Shown here piece by piece: positions 13,227 to 24,179 of a stretch of 64,000 bases of DNA. The number at the start of each line of letters is the position of its first letter. The first letter of the stretch is position 1. Below the pieces are notes generated by a model. The model did no database searches. It was given only the letters and a program-made list of their open reading frames with translations, and was not told the origin of the DNA. Location: the NCBI GenBank assembly GCA_963402885.1, contig OY727095.1, positions 2,547,001 through 2,611,000 on the forward strand, in the 5' to 3' direction. The stretch is from Antedon bifida. Its lineage: Eukaryota; Echinodermata; Crinoidea; Comatulida; Antedonidae. A program made the translations under genes and the position numbers.

Positions 13227-15420
13227 AAATCAATAGATTTGACTTTGTGGTTGTTTATCTGTAGTTTAATATGCATACAAACATTGGACTGTAATATTTT
13301 TAAAAAGTATTTAAAACATTAGTTATGGTAGTTGAAATTTTACAAGCATAAACTAAAAGCATAAAATAGTGTTTTTAATTAACACACTTGTGATGGTTAC
13401 GTTATTAAGCAAAAAATAACTTTCCTGAAAACAAACAAATATCCAAACACCAATTGATCAATTATCAATAAAAAATGTATATTTAAGCCATTATCTTTTT
13501 CTGTTTTCATTGTTAAAAATGTTTATCATGCAAGTATGCAATACGGATTGAAAGAGAGCTAATATAGCTAGTTATGGTGTTAATTATATATGATGGTTAG
13601 GATAATGACTTAATGTATGTATTACCCTCTGTATTACCCCAAGAAGAGACAATTTAAGTTGATTAACTGAGGCAATAGTGTTTTCCATTTTTTTTGTGAC
13701 ATCTACCTCCATATCATAACCATTGTCAGAGTTTAAACTGTTAATGTACCCTATTGTAAAACTACACGGTGGAAACACTTCGCTGTTCCCGTTATTACTG
13801 ATATAATAAGATGAATGATAAATCTATCAAAGGTCGTAATTGCAGCTTATATTTTTAATCTTAATATTTAAAAAAAGATATTTTATCGTGTTTTTAACAT
13901 TTTAACATTTTAACTTTGTACTAAGAATTGTCCAGTCATTGAATGCCTTCTGTTTGGTACAAGTTGATGTATTTCTGCAATAAATACCTCAATATAAACT
14001 TATGTCCTTTATTTATATTATACCAGAGTTTTTGAAATTATTTCAAGATTTTAGAAATCATTTTGTTTGTTTTTTTATTTTTACAAAATTACAACAATAA
14101 ATCTGAATATTAAATAATGAATAATTGAACAGATATGCAACTTGAATTCCGAATGAATAGGTATGCGGAAAAGAGAACAACATTCAACAGGTCAAAATCA
14201 TGCATGGATTCATATCTACTATAGAATAATTACTTCCATGCGTAGACAACAAGGGACCACATTTTATTCTGATGAGCTATAGTGGAATTAAAATACATAC
14301 ATATTTACATTGGTAAATTTGGATTACAGTATATTGCCAAGTATTTTGTTCAACATGCCTGAAGCAGATACTGTATATCTATACATTATATTGGTCACTG
14401 AAGTAACTGAAGTACTGATTTTACAGCTTTTGCCTGCGACGAACTATTAAAATAGGCCTACAATGCATATTCAATTTAATTCAATTTTTGAACGTTTATT
14501 TCAATAATAATATGGTATAACGAGAATAATAAGTACAAAGTATAAGTATGAATAAGAAAATTACAATCATTATTAGCATGGGCCCTAGTTAGAACTTTTC
14601 TCACTAGAAACCAGAACAAAGACCCAAACATAAATTATGCTTAACCTAACCAAGTGATAATTATTATGTATTAATAATACTAAAACATTTTTTCCTAAAG
14701 TAATGATAAACAGCAATAAACGCTTTCGCAGGAGTACGTAAACGTTAACTTTAACGGTAGTTCAGCGACCAGCTGCGTTAATGTAAACTTGTTAACGTTT
14801 TGATTTCGTGCTTCGACAGGACCGTAGAACGCAACACTGTCTCGTGCACGCAACATATAGGCCTACCACTCGTATAAAATAAAAACAAATCAAACAAATA
14901 CATTAGGCTTAGACTAGGCTCAGCTAGGCAAGTTTAAATCATGCATATTGGGTGATATATACTGTAGCATATTGCGATGATTCTTATTGTTTGGCTTAAT
15001 TAAATTTACAATTTGTATTCTTAAATATTTTGCAGATTTTTAATGATTTCGATACCCTTCGGTTATCATTTTTGTTGACGCTATTTTTCAGAAATAAGAT
15101 TCTCGACGCACGTAACTAAAGTTTTTCGTAATGCTTGCGCACGCTCAGATCGATTTTTTACAAAGTGGGCGGAGCTTGTCCGCTGCATGTTGGGAAATAG
15201 CGTTAAAGTTAACGTTTCGTTCCCTAACAGCAGCATGGTAATCTTCTAACAAATAGGCTTCTTATTTAAATAATGAATGGTAAGCTTCTTTAAACATAGA
15301 TCCAGATTAACATTAATAAATTATCTAAATAATTATATATAACACAATACATAGGAATTGTGGGAAGGATACTAAAACACAATGATGCGAACAGTAATAC
15401 GCATGTCACGATTGAAAAAC
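13227..15420. other. Intergenic spacer
   Basis: AT-rich, no gene supported. About 14190-14290 resembles flanks found near 21130-21220 and 31070-31160 (CATATCTA...CATACGTA...TTTTATTCTGA...CTATAGTGG), showing that the spacers were duplicated together with the genes. It contains the inverted-repeat element at 14740-15217. Confidence 0.5.
14740..15217. mobile_element. Inverted-repeat element with 17-bp arms
   Basis: AAACGTTAACTTTAACG at 14740-14756 is repeated exactly as its reverse complement at 15201-15217. The interior (about 440 bp) is non-coding, with scattered CG-rich words. This looks like a small non-autonomous DNA transposon (MITE), though no clear target-site duplication was found and the arms may not be the true ends. 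Confidence 0.45.
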
Positions 15421-15549
15421 GTATTATATGCTAGTCATCTATCGGAACGCCATATTGGTGTAGGACCTACGTATGAAACAGGTATATAGTCTAATATATT
15501 TGTTTATCACGTCCTTTATTTAGGTGAAATAAAGCCAAAAGCTAATTTG
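15421..15549 (+). promoter_or_regulatory. Promoter/5'-UTR exon block of HEPN gene 3
   Basis: GCCATATTGG at 15449-15458, then GTGAAATAAAGCCAAAAG and the donor TTTG|GTAAGTG at 15549/15550. The likely acceptor ATCACCAG ends at 15637, 17 bases before the ATG at 15655. This copy has the shortest promoter-to-ATG distance of the five (about 200 bp). Confidence 0.6.
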
Positions 15550-15654
15550 GTAAGTGATAATTAATATTTATAACGCTTGTATTTGATTTGTTGATCAATA
15601 TTGGTGAGGATTAGGATCAAGATTCATTAATCACCAGGTTTCACAAACCAAACC

Positions 15655-16654
15655 ATGGCTTGGAATAAGCAAAACGAAAACTTTGTGCGAATCTATTGGT
15701 TGGTTGTTGAGAAAGGGACTGACGCATTGAGACAGTTTTTCCTTCGATATCAACCGAACTTTGCCAAATTTATAGAAAAAAATAAAAATAGATTGAATAA
15801 AAAGAAGCTATCGAAGGAACAGTACAATGTATTATTTACACCGAAAGATTCTGATATAAACAAACTTGACAGGTATACATTAGATATTTTGATAAAAATG
15901 TTTTGCGTAGGAGCTGATGCCAAAGAACCAGTTAAAGAAAGTATAGAGGCAATGAAACAGTTTCTTCTTTCATCTCAACCGGACTCATTTTCAAAATTTA
16001 TAAAAAAAAATAAAAATGAATTGGATAAAATGAAAGGTAGAAAAAAGCTAGGCCATGAACAATACAATTTGTTATTTCCGTGGGAAGAACCGGATATAAA
16101 AAAAGTTGATATTACTTTATTACATTTATTGATAACTAATCTGTTTGTACCTGATGATGATTTTAAAAACCTAGATGAGGAAAGTAAAGAGGCAATGAAA
16201 AAGTTTATTCTGACATCTCAACCGGACCCATTACCCAGATTTATAGAAAAAAATAAAACTATATTGTTGGATAAAATGAAGGGAAAAAAGAAGGAACTGT
16301 TACTATTACAGTTGAAAGAACCTGATATAAACAAACTCGATGATAATTTATTATGTATTTTGATGAAAGTTTGCTTCAAAAATATTAATGATCTAAAAAC
16401 CATCAGAAATAATCTAGCACACGCTCATCACTATTTTATTAGTGACGATGATTTTGAGACAAAATGGAATCGTTTATCAGATATCCTGCAAGCATTAGGA
16501 GTCAGCGAACAAGACATTGATTGGTATCGTACTGAACCTATAAGTTGTAATGACCAACTGTTTGAAGAAAAATTACAATCATTTAAACATCAAACAGTTC
16601 GGAATTTTCAATCAGATGTAGAGATGAAGAAAGACACAAAGGATACTCACAGTG
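15655..16654 (+). CDS. HEPN exon with internally triplicated front half (HEPN gene 3, orphan exon)
   Basis: A single coding exon of 333 residues ending at a phase-1 donor (CACAGTG|GTTAGT), just like its paralogues. The N-terminal helical half of the HEPN domain occurs three times: residues about 20-85, 95-165 and 177-242. Each unit has xAxxxFxLxxQPxxxxFIxKNK, then a PxI-K-x-D motif and a hydrophobic helix. Only the third unit is followed by the second half with the motif RNNLAH (251-256) and WNRLSDILQALGV. No partner exon (NACHT, LRR or DED) is recognisable before the pseudogene at 20072. The next phase-compatible downstream exon is the NACHT exon at 25465. It may be a gene fragment, or an alternative first exon. 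The frame is intact over 1 kb, which argues against long-term decay. Confidence 0.75.
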
Positions 16655-17478
16655 GTTAGTATCTCAATTACAATCTCATTCTTCCCTAATATCATTCTGT
16701 CGTAGTTGGTCATTTGCATTGATCATTCCTTTACTTACGAAGGTGGTGGGTGGGGTGTGGCGGGAGTTTTTCTTGTTTCTAAAAAAAAATATCAGTTCAG
16801 TAAGTGTAGTATCAAAATTGACCCGAGACATGTACGTCTACTACTTTTAGGTATACTTTGGTTTACAGAAAATGTTAGCATTTGCATTTATTGTATGTAT
16901 CTTGATTTGTATTACAGTGTATGATAGGACGTGCCACATGGCAAAGGTGTGCGACGCGTGCTGTATAATAAGTTAGCTTTTCAACGTCGGAAAACACAAA
17001 TACTAATTCAATCAAACCAGACCAAGCGCACAACTAGGAGGGCAGAATTAAGTTGGCGGAAAAATAACCGATGACGTCAACCAACCTACCACAAAAATCA
17101 CGAGCAAGATGAAGCATTATGATTACATTGCCTAATAATGTCGGTACATAGGAAGAATTCGAGGCAAGGAAGCGAGACATTAACTGCGAAATAAAGATAT
17201 TCGAAGAACTTTCATAGGCCTATACCAGAACATTATTTGGCTAATAAATAAATAATTTAAAACGACAGTAGGCCTAATGACATTTAAGATGAGTACATTG
17301 TATGTTCTTTTTTTACAATAAGTTACACCATACCTAATCCTTACTGTAGGCATATAATCGATACATTTAAACATACTTTGAAGTTTCGAGAAAGGCTCTT
17401 TCCAATTCAAGAAAATATGAAAATGACTCTACAAAAATATCCAAATTAACTCGACAAAAAATGTAAAACCATGTAAAA
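16655..17478. other. Intergenic or intronic spacer after the orphan HEPN exon
   Basis: Nothing coding is supported. The first 60 bases after the donor (ATTCTGTCGTAGTTGG) have a relic match near 29500. The rest is AT-rich unique-looking sequence. Confidence 0.4.
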
Positions 17479-18490
17479 TGTATGTATAAACAAAATAATA
17501 TATGAAAATATTTTTTAAAGAAAATAAGTAAAAAAAGAAAATAAAAATGGAATGAACCCACATAAGAAAAAAAAAGTTAAATGAAAATTTGATGGGTTAT
17601 ACTGTAGATGCAAAAAAGGATAATCTGTTGGAAATAAATTTTGTAAACATTTAAAGATCAAAAAGATCAATGTTAAAGGATGAGAAAAATATTATGTTAA
17701 CAGTAAAAAGTTAGTAAGTTATTAGTATAACAGAGAATATGTGTTGTTAAATGAAAATATGTTTGCATAGATAAATCCAAAGAAAAATAAAATGGGACAA
17801 ACCCATGGGATGGATTTATTAAACATAAAAGTATTATGATTGTATGAAATAAATATGCATGTAGATGAAAAAAACAAAAACAACTATGTAAGACAAAATA
17901 AGCTTGTTAATGAAAATGTGTTATAGATAATATATATAAAAAAGGGAAACTATGTAATCAATGTGGTTAAATGATGATGTATGTATAAACAAAATAATAT
18001 ATGGAAATAGTTTTTAAAGAAAATAAGTAAAAAAAAAATAAAAAGTGGAATGAACCCACATAAGAGAAGAAAGTAAAAAAGTTAAATGAAAATTTAATGA
18101 GTTATAGATGCAAAAAAGGATAATCTGTTGGAAATAAGAACAAAAATATTATGTTAATAGTAAATATTTAGTAAGTAATGAGTATAACAGAAAATATGCA
18201 TTGTTAAATGAAAATATGGTAGATGAAATAAAACAAGAACAACTATATACGAAAAAAATTAGCTTTTTAATGGAAATGTGTTACAGATAATATGTATAAA
18301 AAGAGGAAACTATGTAATCAATGTGATAATATGTAAACAAATTAATAAAACTCTTTAAAACAGTATATGTAAACAGATGATTAAACAAACATTGTTAATA
18401 TAATAATATGTAGCCTATAGTGTATAGTGAAAAATATATGTAAAGAGAACATTTGTATGGAAATAAAAGTGGGATGAACCCACATAAGAT
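17479..18490. repeat. Degenerate tandem repeat, unit about 0.4-0.5 kb
   Basis: The segment starting TGTATGTATAAACAAAATAA at 17479 recurs at about 17979. Both are followed by GGAATGAACCCACATAAG, ATGCAAAAAAGGATAATCTG and, later, GAAACTATGTAATCAATGTG. A third partial copy of the GGGATGAACCCACATAAG part lies near 18470. Sequence is over 75% A+T and non-coding. Confidence 0.6.
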
Positions 18491-18710
18491 AAAAAAAATA
18501 TTGTTTTGGATTCATTTTGACTATTTTCTCTGTTGGTGTTTCTGCTGTTCGTATTGTGAACGTCACTATCAAATCATTAGATCAAGAGTAGTTTTACAAC
18601 ACAATATTGAGATTTATACTAACTTTATGTAGTGTATGCTTTTAAACAAATGGAAATATTACAATAAATAATATACAAGTATAATTTCCTTTGAATGAAT
18701 TAGTAAAATA

Positions 18711-19750
18711 TTGAATAAAACCAGTAAAAGCCAGTATTGCTATTTTTACATGTTGAAGAAAGTGTGCATTTAGCTGTAAAACCATCATTATGTAGATATT
18801 TGAAATTGTAAGCATAACAATTAAACATATCAAATTCAATAGTGACGCATTGGTTTGAAATACTCAGCCGATCATTCGTTTGTGGCATTCGGCAAGGAGT
18901 GGCTTGTGCTGGTAGAACTAAACATTCTACAAATCAACAAATGGGTGTATTCTCTGAATAACAAGGCCATATACACGGCTGCAGTCGCGTGCTCAAGTTA
19001 GTGTTTACCAACCGACCGACCGACATAGTGACCGACATAGTGACCTGTAGAGTGAAATACATGAACCGTATTTGCTTTGCATGCAGATGGTAACTTTAGG
19101 CCTAATATTACAAAGATACACTGACTGTAAGTATTCATTTGACTCCTTTAAATTAATTGATTTCATTTGAGATTTTTTGTATACCAAATAAAGTATAACA
19201 AATTCTATACTGTCGAAATGAATAAAATTAAATTAAACAAATTATTTATATATTATACTATATATATAAATCGGTCCAATCACCAAATGGATTGTATTGA
19301 CATAGGATTACACACTAGTTTATTGAATAAAACCAGTAAAAACCAGTATTGCTATTTTTAGATGTTGAAGAAAGTGTGCATTTAGCTGTAAAATCATCAT
19401 TATGTAGATATTTGGAATTGTAAGCATAACAATTAAACATATCAAATTCAATAGTGACGCATTGGTTTGAAATACTCAGCCGATCATTCGTTTGTGGCAT
19501 TCGGCAAGGAGTGGCTCGTGCTGGTGGAACTAAACATTCTACAAATCAACGAATGGGTGTATGCTCTGAATAAAAATATCTGAACCTTATTTGCTTTGCA
19601 TGCGGATGGTAACTTTAATATTACAAAGATACACTGACTGTAAGTTCATTTTACTCCTTTAAATTATTTGATTTCATTTGAGATAAATGTTGTATTTACA
19701 ATGTTTGTATACCAAGTATAACAAATTTTATACTGTCGAAATGAATAAAA
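18711..19750. repeat. Recent direct duplication (about 0.4 kb units), first copy interrupted by an insertion
   Basis: 18711-18960 and 19323-19572 are nearly identical (both hold GTGTGCATTTAGCTGTAAAA, CAATAGTGACGCATTGG, GGCATTCGGCAAGGAGTGG). The similarity resumes after the insertion: about 19060-19230 matches 19575-19750 (TTTGCTTTGCATGC, ACTGTCGAAATGAATAAAAT). Open frames on the minus strand here are duplicated with the DNA and have no domain. The duplication supplies an uninterrupted comparison for the element at 18961. Confidence 0.75.
18961..19058 (-). mobile_element. YGGT-repeat dispersed element, copy 3 (with paralogous empty site)
   Basis: Inserted between CTCTGAATAA and the TGAACC segment of the first duplicate; the second duplicate at about 19570 lacks it. 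It reads CAAGGCCATATACACGGCTG, CGCGTGCTCAAGTTAGTG, then (ACCG/ACCA)n, ACATAGTGACC and CTGTAGAGTG. This is the reverse complement of the layout at 10258. The comparison limits the inserted unit to about 0.1 kb. Confidence 0.65.
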
Positions 19751-20071
19751 TTAAATTAAACAAATTATTTTTCTAATATACTAATCAGTCGAATAGTTCT
19801 TAATTAAACTGTAGGATGTAGTGGCTCATACTGGTAGAAAACTACTAAATAGCTTCCACAGCAAGTATGAGGGTCATTTAAAAAATGAAAGATTAGAATA
19901 TTGATAGGCACCTTTGTATTGAAAAGCATCAATGGAAAATGGTATTATCAGCCCTTAAAGATATATTGTCCTCCAAAAACATAGAAAATAAAGATTAATC
20001 AAATTGATTAATAATTATAGCTATTGTGAATAACTATTAACCGGCATCCCTTCAATCAGCTTTTAGAAACC
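19751..20071. other. Spacer before the HEPN pseudogene
   Basis: No gene and no copy of the GCCATATTGG promoter block is seen in this stretch, in contrast to the intact genes. CATCCCTTCAATCAGCTTTT just before 20071 corresponds to the 5'-UTR part of the HEPN exons. Confidence 0.4.
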
Positions 20072-20441
20072 ATGGCAAGTAGCCCTTTTAATCAGGAAAC
20101 AGAGAACTATTACCGAATTTGCTGTTTGCTATTTGAGGAAGGCACAAAGGCAATGAGACAGATTTTTCCTTAAACATGCACCTAATGGCCTACAACCGCA
20201 CACATTTCACGGTTATATGAAAAGAAATAAAAAGGAAATTATCGAAACGTTGAAAAGGGGGGCAAAAAGCAAAATAAACAACTCAAATTGTTATTCCCAT
20301 CGAAAGAAGGAGAAGCTGATATAAACCAACTTGATGTGAAATTATTATGCAAGTTGATAAGACATCTTTGCGGATTTAATGATATCAATGAATCTGAAAA
20401 AGATTGGGAAGTTATGCTTGATAATTCCGAATTAGCGAACG
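20072..20441 (+). pseudogene. Broken HEPN exon (HEPN copy 4)
   Basis: It begins ATGGCAAGTAGCCC like the intact paralogues. An extra A in the run near 20161 shifts the frame after EEGTKAMRQ. A second indel lies near the G/A-rich run at 20258-20275 (AGGGGGGCAAAAAG). Similarity then continues in the third frame through LLFPSKEGEADINQLD and ELANV, and stops abruptly at about 20441, exactly before the part that would carry the R-N-x3-H motif. What follows is unrelated spacer DNA. The catalytic half is therefore missing and the copy cannot make a full HEPN domain. Confidence 0.85.
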
Positions 20442-21649
20442 TTGGGAATAAATGTGTTGAAATACGATTGTTGTTTTTTGTGTCATAGTAGGCCTATACG
20501 TTTGCAAACTGGCGACGCGGCACTGTACGACATGCAACCGCGTGAAATGAAACTGTATGTTAAATATAAAATAATAAAATAGGCATATATAATATTTCCA
20601 CATAAACTGTATTTAAAACAGGCTTTGTCTGATTTGAGTATCTGTGTAAAAAAAAGAGGCAATAGTGCTCCGGTTAAATGTTTTCTCTGTTACTGCTTTC
20701 TGTGTTGTCAACTCTAAGTAACTACTATCAAAATAGTTTAAGGTTCAACATCAACATCAACTTGAACAGTAGTTTTACAATTAATTGTTATATATTACAA
20801 AATATGGAGATTTATACTTACTGTGTTGTATGCCTTGTTCGACAAAATGAGAGCAGGTATTCTGATTGGACTCAAGGCGAACGCTCCTGTTATTACTCTA
20901 TGTAATAAGAGGAGATGTTGAAAACAAAACATACATAAGTATTACAAGTATACAATGGCATGTTAACATAAGACAGAAAGAATTTTGAAACAATACATTT
21001 GAAACAATAATGATTAATCCAACACAAGATGATGCGTTATGAATATGCTGAACTAGGCATCATAAGAGATTAAGATCTAACAATTAAATGGTCATGACCT
21101 CCGAACATTCGATATAGGTCAAAATTGTTCATGAATTCATAGCTAAAACTCATACCTTCCATACGTAAACAATAAGGGGTGACGTTTTATTGCGAGAAGC
21201 TAACTATAGTGGATTTATTTGCATTGCCAATTTTCAGCGCATTTTCGTCTTGCACATAAGTCGTTATTTCACATTCAGGGTATGAAGAACAAAAACAATT
21301 TTTTTTGGTGAAAATTTTCAACATAGTCTGAATCACGGTGGTCTAAAATCTGAATTGATTAGAAATTGATTTTTACCATAGGCCTATCGCACGTAACCTA
21401 CGTATTGTGGTAGGCATAGGACATTTTGTTTTAGATAAATCATAGAGTTTCACAACATCGTGCGTAGTTAAGTGACGAGACTATATTATAAAACATTTAC
21501 ATAACACAGTATACAGTACTGGCCGAGTGAGATTTATACTGCTTTTACCGCTGTAAAGAACTACGACGAACAAAATACAATGCATAATACAAAGAAAATT
21601 TGGGAAGAAAGAAAGGTCACGAACATAAAACACAATAGGTGATACGCAC
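20442..21649. repeat. Duplicated 3'-flank module of the HEPN loci
   Basis: Ordered short matches (GGCGACGCGGCACT / TTTGTCTGATTTGA / AACAGTAGTTTTACAA / TTATACTTAC / TTCATAGCTA.. / CTATAGTGGATT) recur at about 30440-31160 and partly at 35780-36030. They show that about 0.7 kb of spacer was copied together with the genes. No gene is supported in it. Confidence 0.5.
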
Positions 21650-21878
21650 AATTAAGGATTTGAATTTGGAAATTTTGATATAACGTAATGTTTCTAATTA
21701 TAGATAACAAATAAAGAACTCTTACATTCATTGGGTCACACCATTTATAGTCAACGAATTATGACGTATTTAGTCCTTCGAAGCGCCATATTGGTAGAGT
21801 TCGTGTAAACACAGAATAGACATAATACGACGTTTATAACGTTTTTTGTTGCGGTGAAATAAGACCAAAAGTGATTTG
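21650..21878 (+). promoter_or_regulatory. Promoter/5'-UTR exon block of HEPN gene 5
   Basis: GGAAATTTTGATATAACGTAATG near 21668, GCCATATTGG at 21785-21794, GGTGAAATAAGACCAAAAG near 21853, and donor TTTG|GTAAGTG at 21878/21879. The best acceptor is TTATCAACAG ending at 24147, 32 bases before the ATG at 24180. That makes a 5'-UTR intron of about 2.3 kb, much longer than at the other loci and filled with repeats. Confidence 0.55.
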
Positions 21879-22254
21879 GTAAGTGTTAATAATAACAAAA
21901 AGACCGGTATTTGATTTTTGATTAATTATTTTGGAGTTTCATAATAGGATAAAACATTATTGCTTTTTGCGGGAAGGGAAATTAGCGAGAAGGATCAGGG
22001 ATGGCCTACTAAAAAAAATTCTCTTTGTCCTGATACGGAATTTAAGGTTCTTTGATGTAGAAACGATAAACGTCCAATTGGGGGTAGAAGCAATTTCAGA
22101 AAAGGAAAGATTGGATTATTAGGTAACTTTATGTTGACTTTTAATGGTAAATATGGTATTGTCAGCCGTTAATAATGATTATTTTGTATATTTTATTTAC
22201 ACCTAAGTACCACTTCGGTTAGGGCTGGATACGATATTTAGAATTGCACTCGGA

Positions 22255-22525
22255 TAAATAGCATCCACAAACCTAAACACACGATTGAGATTAGTCTAAT
22301 TATTATATCTTATAATACCTAAATAATCTGAGCGGGCATAAAGCGAGACTGAGGTGGGTTGAAGGTCTAGCCTTTGTATTTTGCCATAAAGACTCATTAG
22401 ACAATTCCAGAAATGGGCACATCAATATTACCCAGGACTCGGGTTGCTAGTCGTATTTTGGATGGGAACGGAAAATTAAAGATAATTAGTAGAAAATCCA
22501 TTTTAAAAATCCTGCATGACACAAT
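22255..22525. repeat. Duplicated spacer segment (copy 1; copy 2 at 29920-30192)
   Basis: Both copies contain AGCATCCACA, CACACGATTGAG, ATAATCTGAGCGGGCAT, TTGCTAGTCGTATTTTGG and AGAAAATCCATTTTAAAAAT in order. The open frame starting at 22413 is interrupted in the other copy (ATGGGCACATAA), so it is not treated as a gene. Confidence 0.65.
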
Positions 22526-22703
22526 TGATAGTGATTACGAAAACTATATTAATGGCAACCCACAGAAATATGGTGACGAGTATGAACATAAAGACGATTT
22601 ATTAATATAAGTGGATTTAAAATACGCATATTAATATACATTTGCATTACAGTATATTGCCAATTTATGGCGCACGAGGTTAACGTCGTAGTTGATAGAG
22701 ATT

Positions 22704-23187
22704 GACCATTATGAATATCTCAGCACCCACTGGTCAGAAAGTGATAATTGTGGTCTCAAATTACTCGCAAAGTATATGTATACATATTTCTATTTACTTT
22801 AATGAACAACTTTTCACAAAAATGACAAAAAACTTTATTTTTGACCATTGGTCAAGAAAATAACCATTCCAATATCTCAGCAACCACTAGTCAGAAAGTT
22901 ATAATTTTAGTCTCAAATTACTTGCAAAACAATACAACAGAAATACACAAAATGTTTTAAAAACACCTTATTTTGACAGTTAACCTATTAACCGCCCAAC
23001 AATTTCTGAGATATGAAAAGTGTGCTCTAAGCCAAAAATGTTTGTGCCGGCTATATAGCAAAGGTCAAAATGATGGGTTTATTGACAGTTTTATGATTTT
23101 TATTACATTAGAACAAATATAAACATATACTTTGCGAGTAATTTGAGACCACTGTCTGACCAGTGGTTGCTGCGATATTCATATGGC
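22704..23187. repeat. Inverted repeat with an extra direct copy inside
   Basis: The left arm (22704-22783: GAATATCTCAGC, CACTGGTCAGA, TCTCAAATTACTCGCAAAGT) recurs as its reverse complement at 23121-23187. A third, diverged copy in the left-arm orientation lies at about 22845-22935. This is consistent with a fold-back element or nested MITEs inside the 5'-UTR intron of HEPN gene 5. Confidence 0.6.
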
Positions 23188-24147
23188 CAATTTCTTGACC
23201 AGTGGTCAGAAAAGGTGTTTCCGTCCACTTTTGGCAAAAGTTTCCTATTAGAGTGAATAGAAATATTGGTCTTCTGAGTAGTTTGGCACAAAATATTCCA
23301 ATACACCAAGTAGAGACCAACCAACATTGACCATATTGACGATTTGGCTCCTGTACCGACTAAGCATCCCAATTTTATTTTTCGGCCAACAGCAAAAAAT
23401 TGATTTGTATTGATATAAGGAAGCAAAAAAACATTGTTAACATAGTTTTCTTGAGGGTGCAGTGCTCGCCTATGTCAGAATTAACCATAATTTATATATA
23501 GATGATGAAACGTTATATTTCCACTCGGCTGCTGTCGACTCGGGAAAATACAACCTTTCATTATTCACCTCATGCCATTATTTGTATCACTCCTCTCATA
23601 AACATTCATTATTTGTATACTTTGCCTCATTAGCATATATCAATTCTAGCTCAAGATTAACTTTTTTAGATCAAATACTGTACATATTGAAACATTTTTG
23701 TCTAAGGATCTTTTTCTGTTTTCTCTTGCTTTATGTTTACCACATGTTCTTGCAAATTCTGTTATTATTATTTTAAGTATGTCCCATGTCAATCTATGGG
23801 ACATATTGTCGTGTATGTTTAACGTTTACATTTTCATTCTTCTAATATTTTTTTTAAATCATCTTGTAAAAATGACGTATTCATCTTCCAGCTACCTGGA
23901 CTTTGTTTTTCAGCTGTGATATTGATATTTTAAAATATAGCTTGGTGGTCGGAATATAAAGAGGGTTTAGTATCATTCCATACTGTTGGCGGTTGTAACC
24001 ATAATTTGACTTATCGACGAATTTAGGATGGCAAGGATTTAATTTCGTTCTCCAGCAATCCCAAAGAGAAACACGATGGTGTTGAGACAGAAAGAATAGA
24101 CATCTTGGACTTGTCTTTCTACTTTTTTCTTCTTCATTTATCAACAG
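23188..24147. other. Remainder of the 5'-UTR intron of HEPN gene 5
   Basis: AT-rich. Frames at 23103, 23462, 23698 and 23881 have no recognisable domain and biased, low-complexity composition, so I see no gene here. Confidence 0.4.
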
Positions 24148-24179
24148 ATTCCAAAATTGGCCACCAGCTTTCAAAAAGC

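Noticed and set aside
22413-22610. Small open frame in the 5'-UTR intron of HEPN gene 5
   Set aside because: The paralogous segment at 30087 has a stop three codons after the ATG, and no intact HEPN gene uses it.
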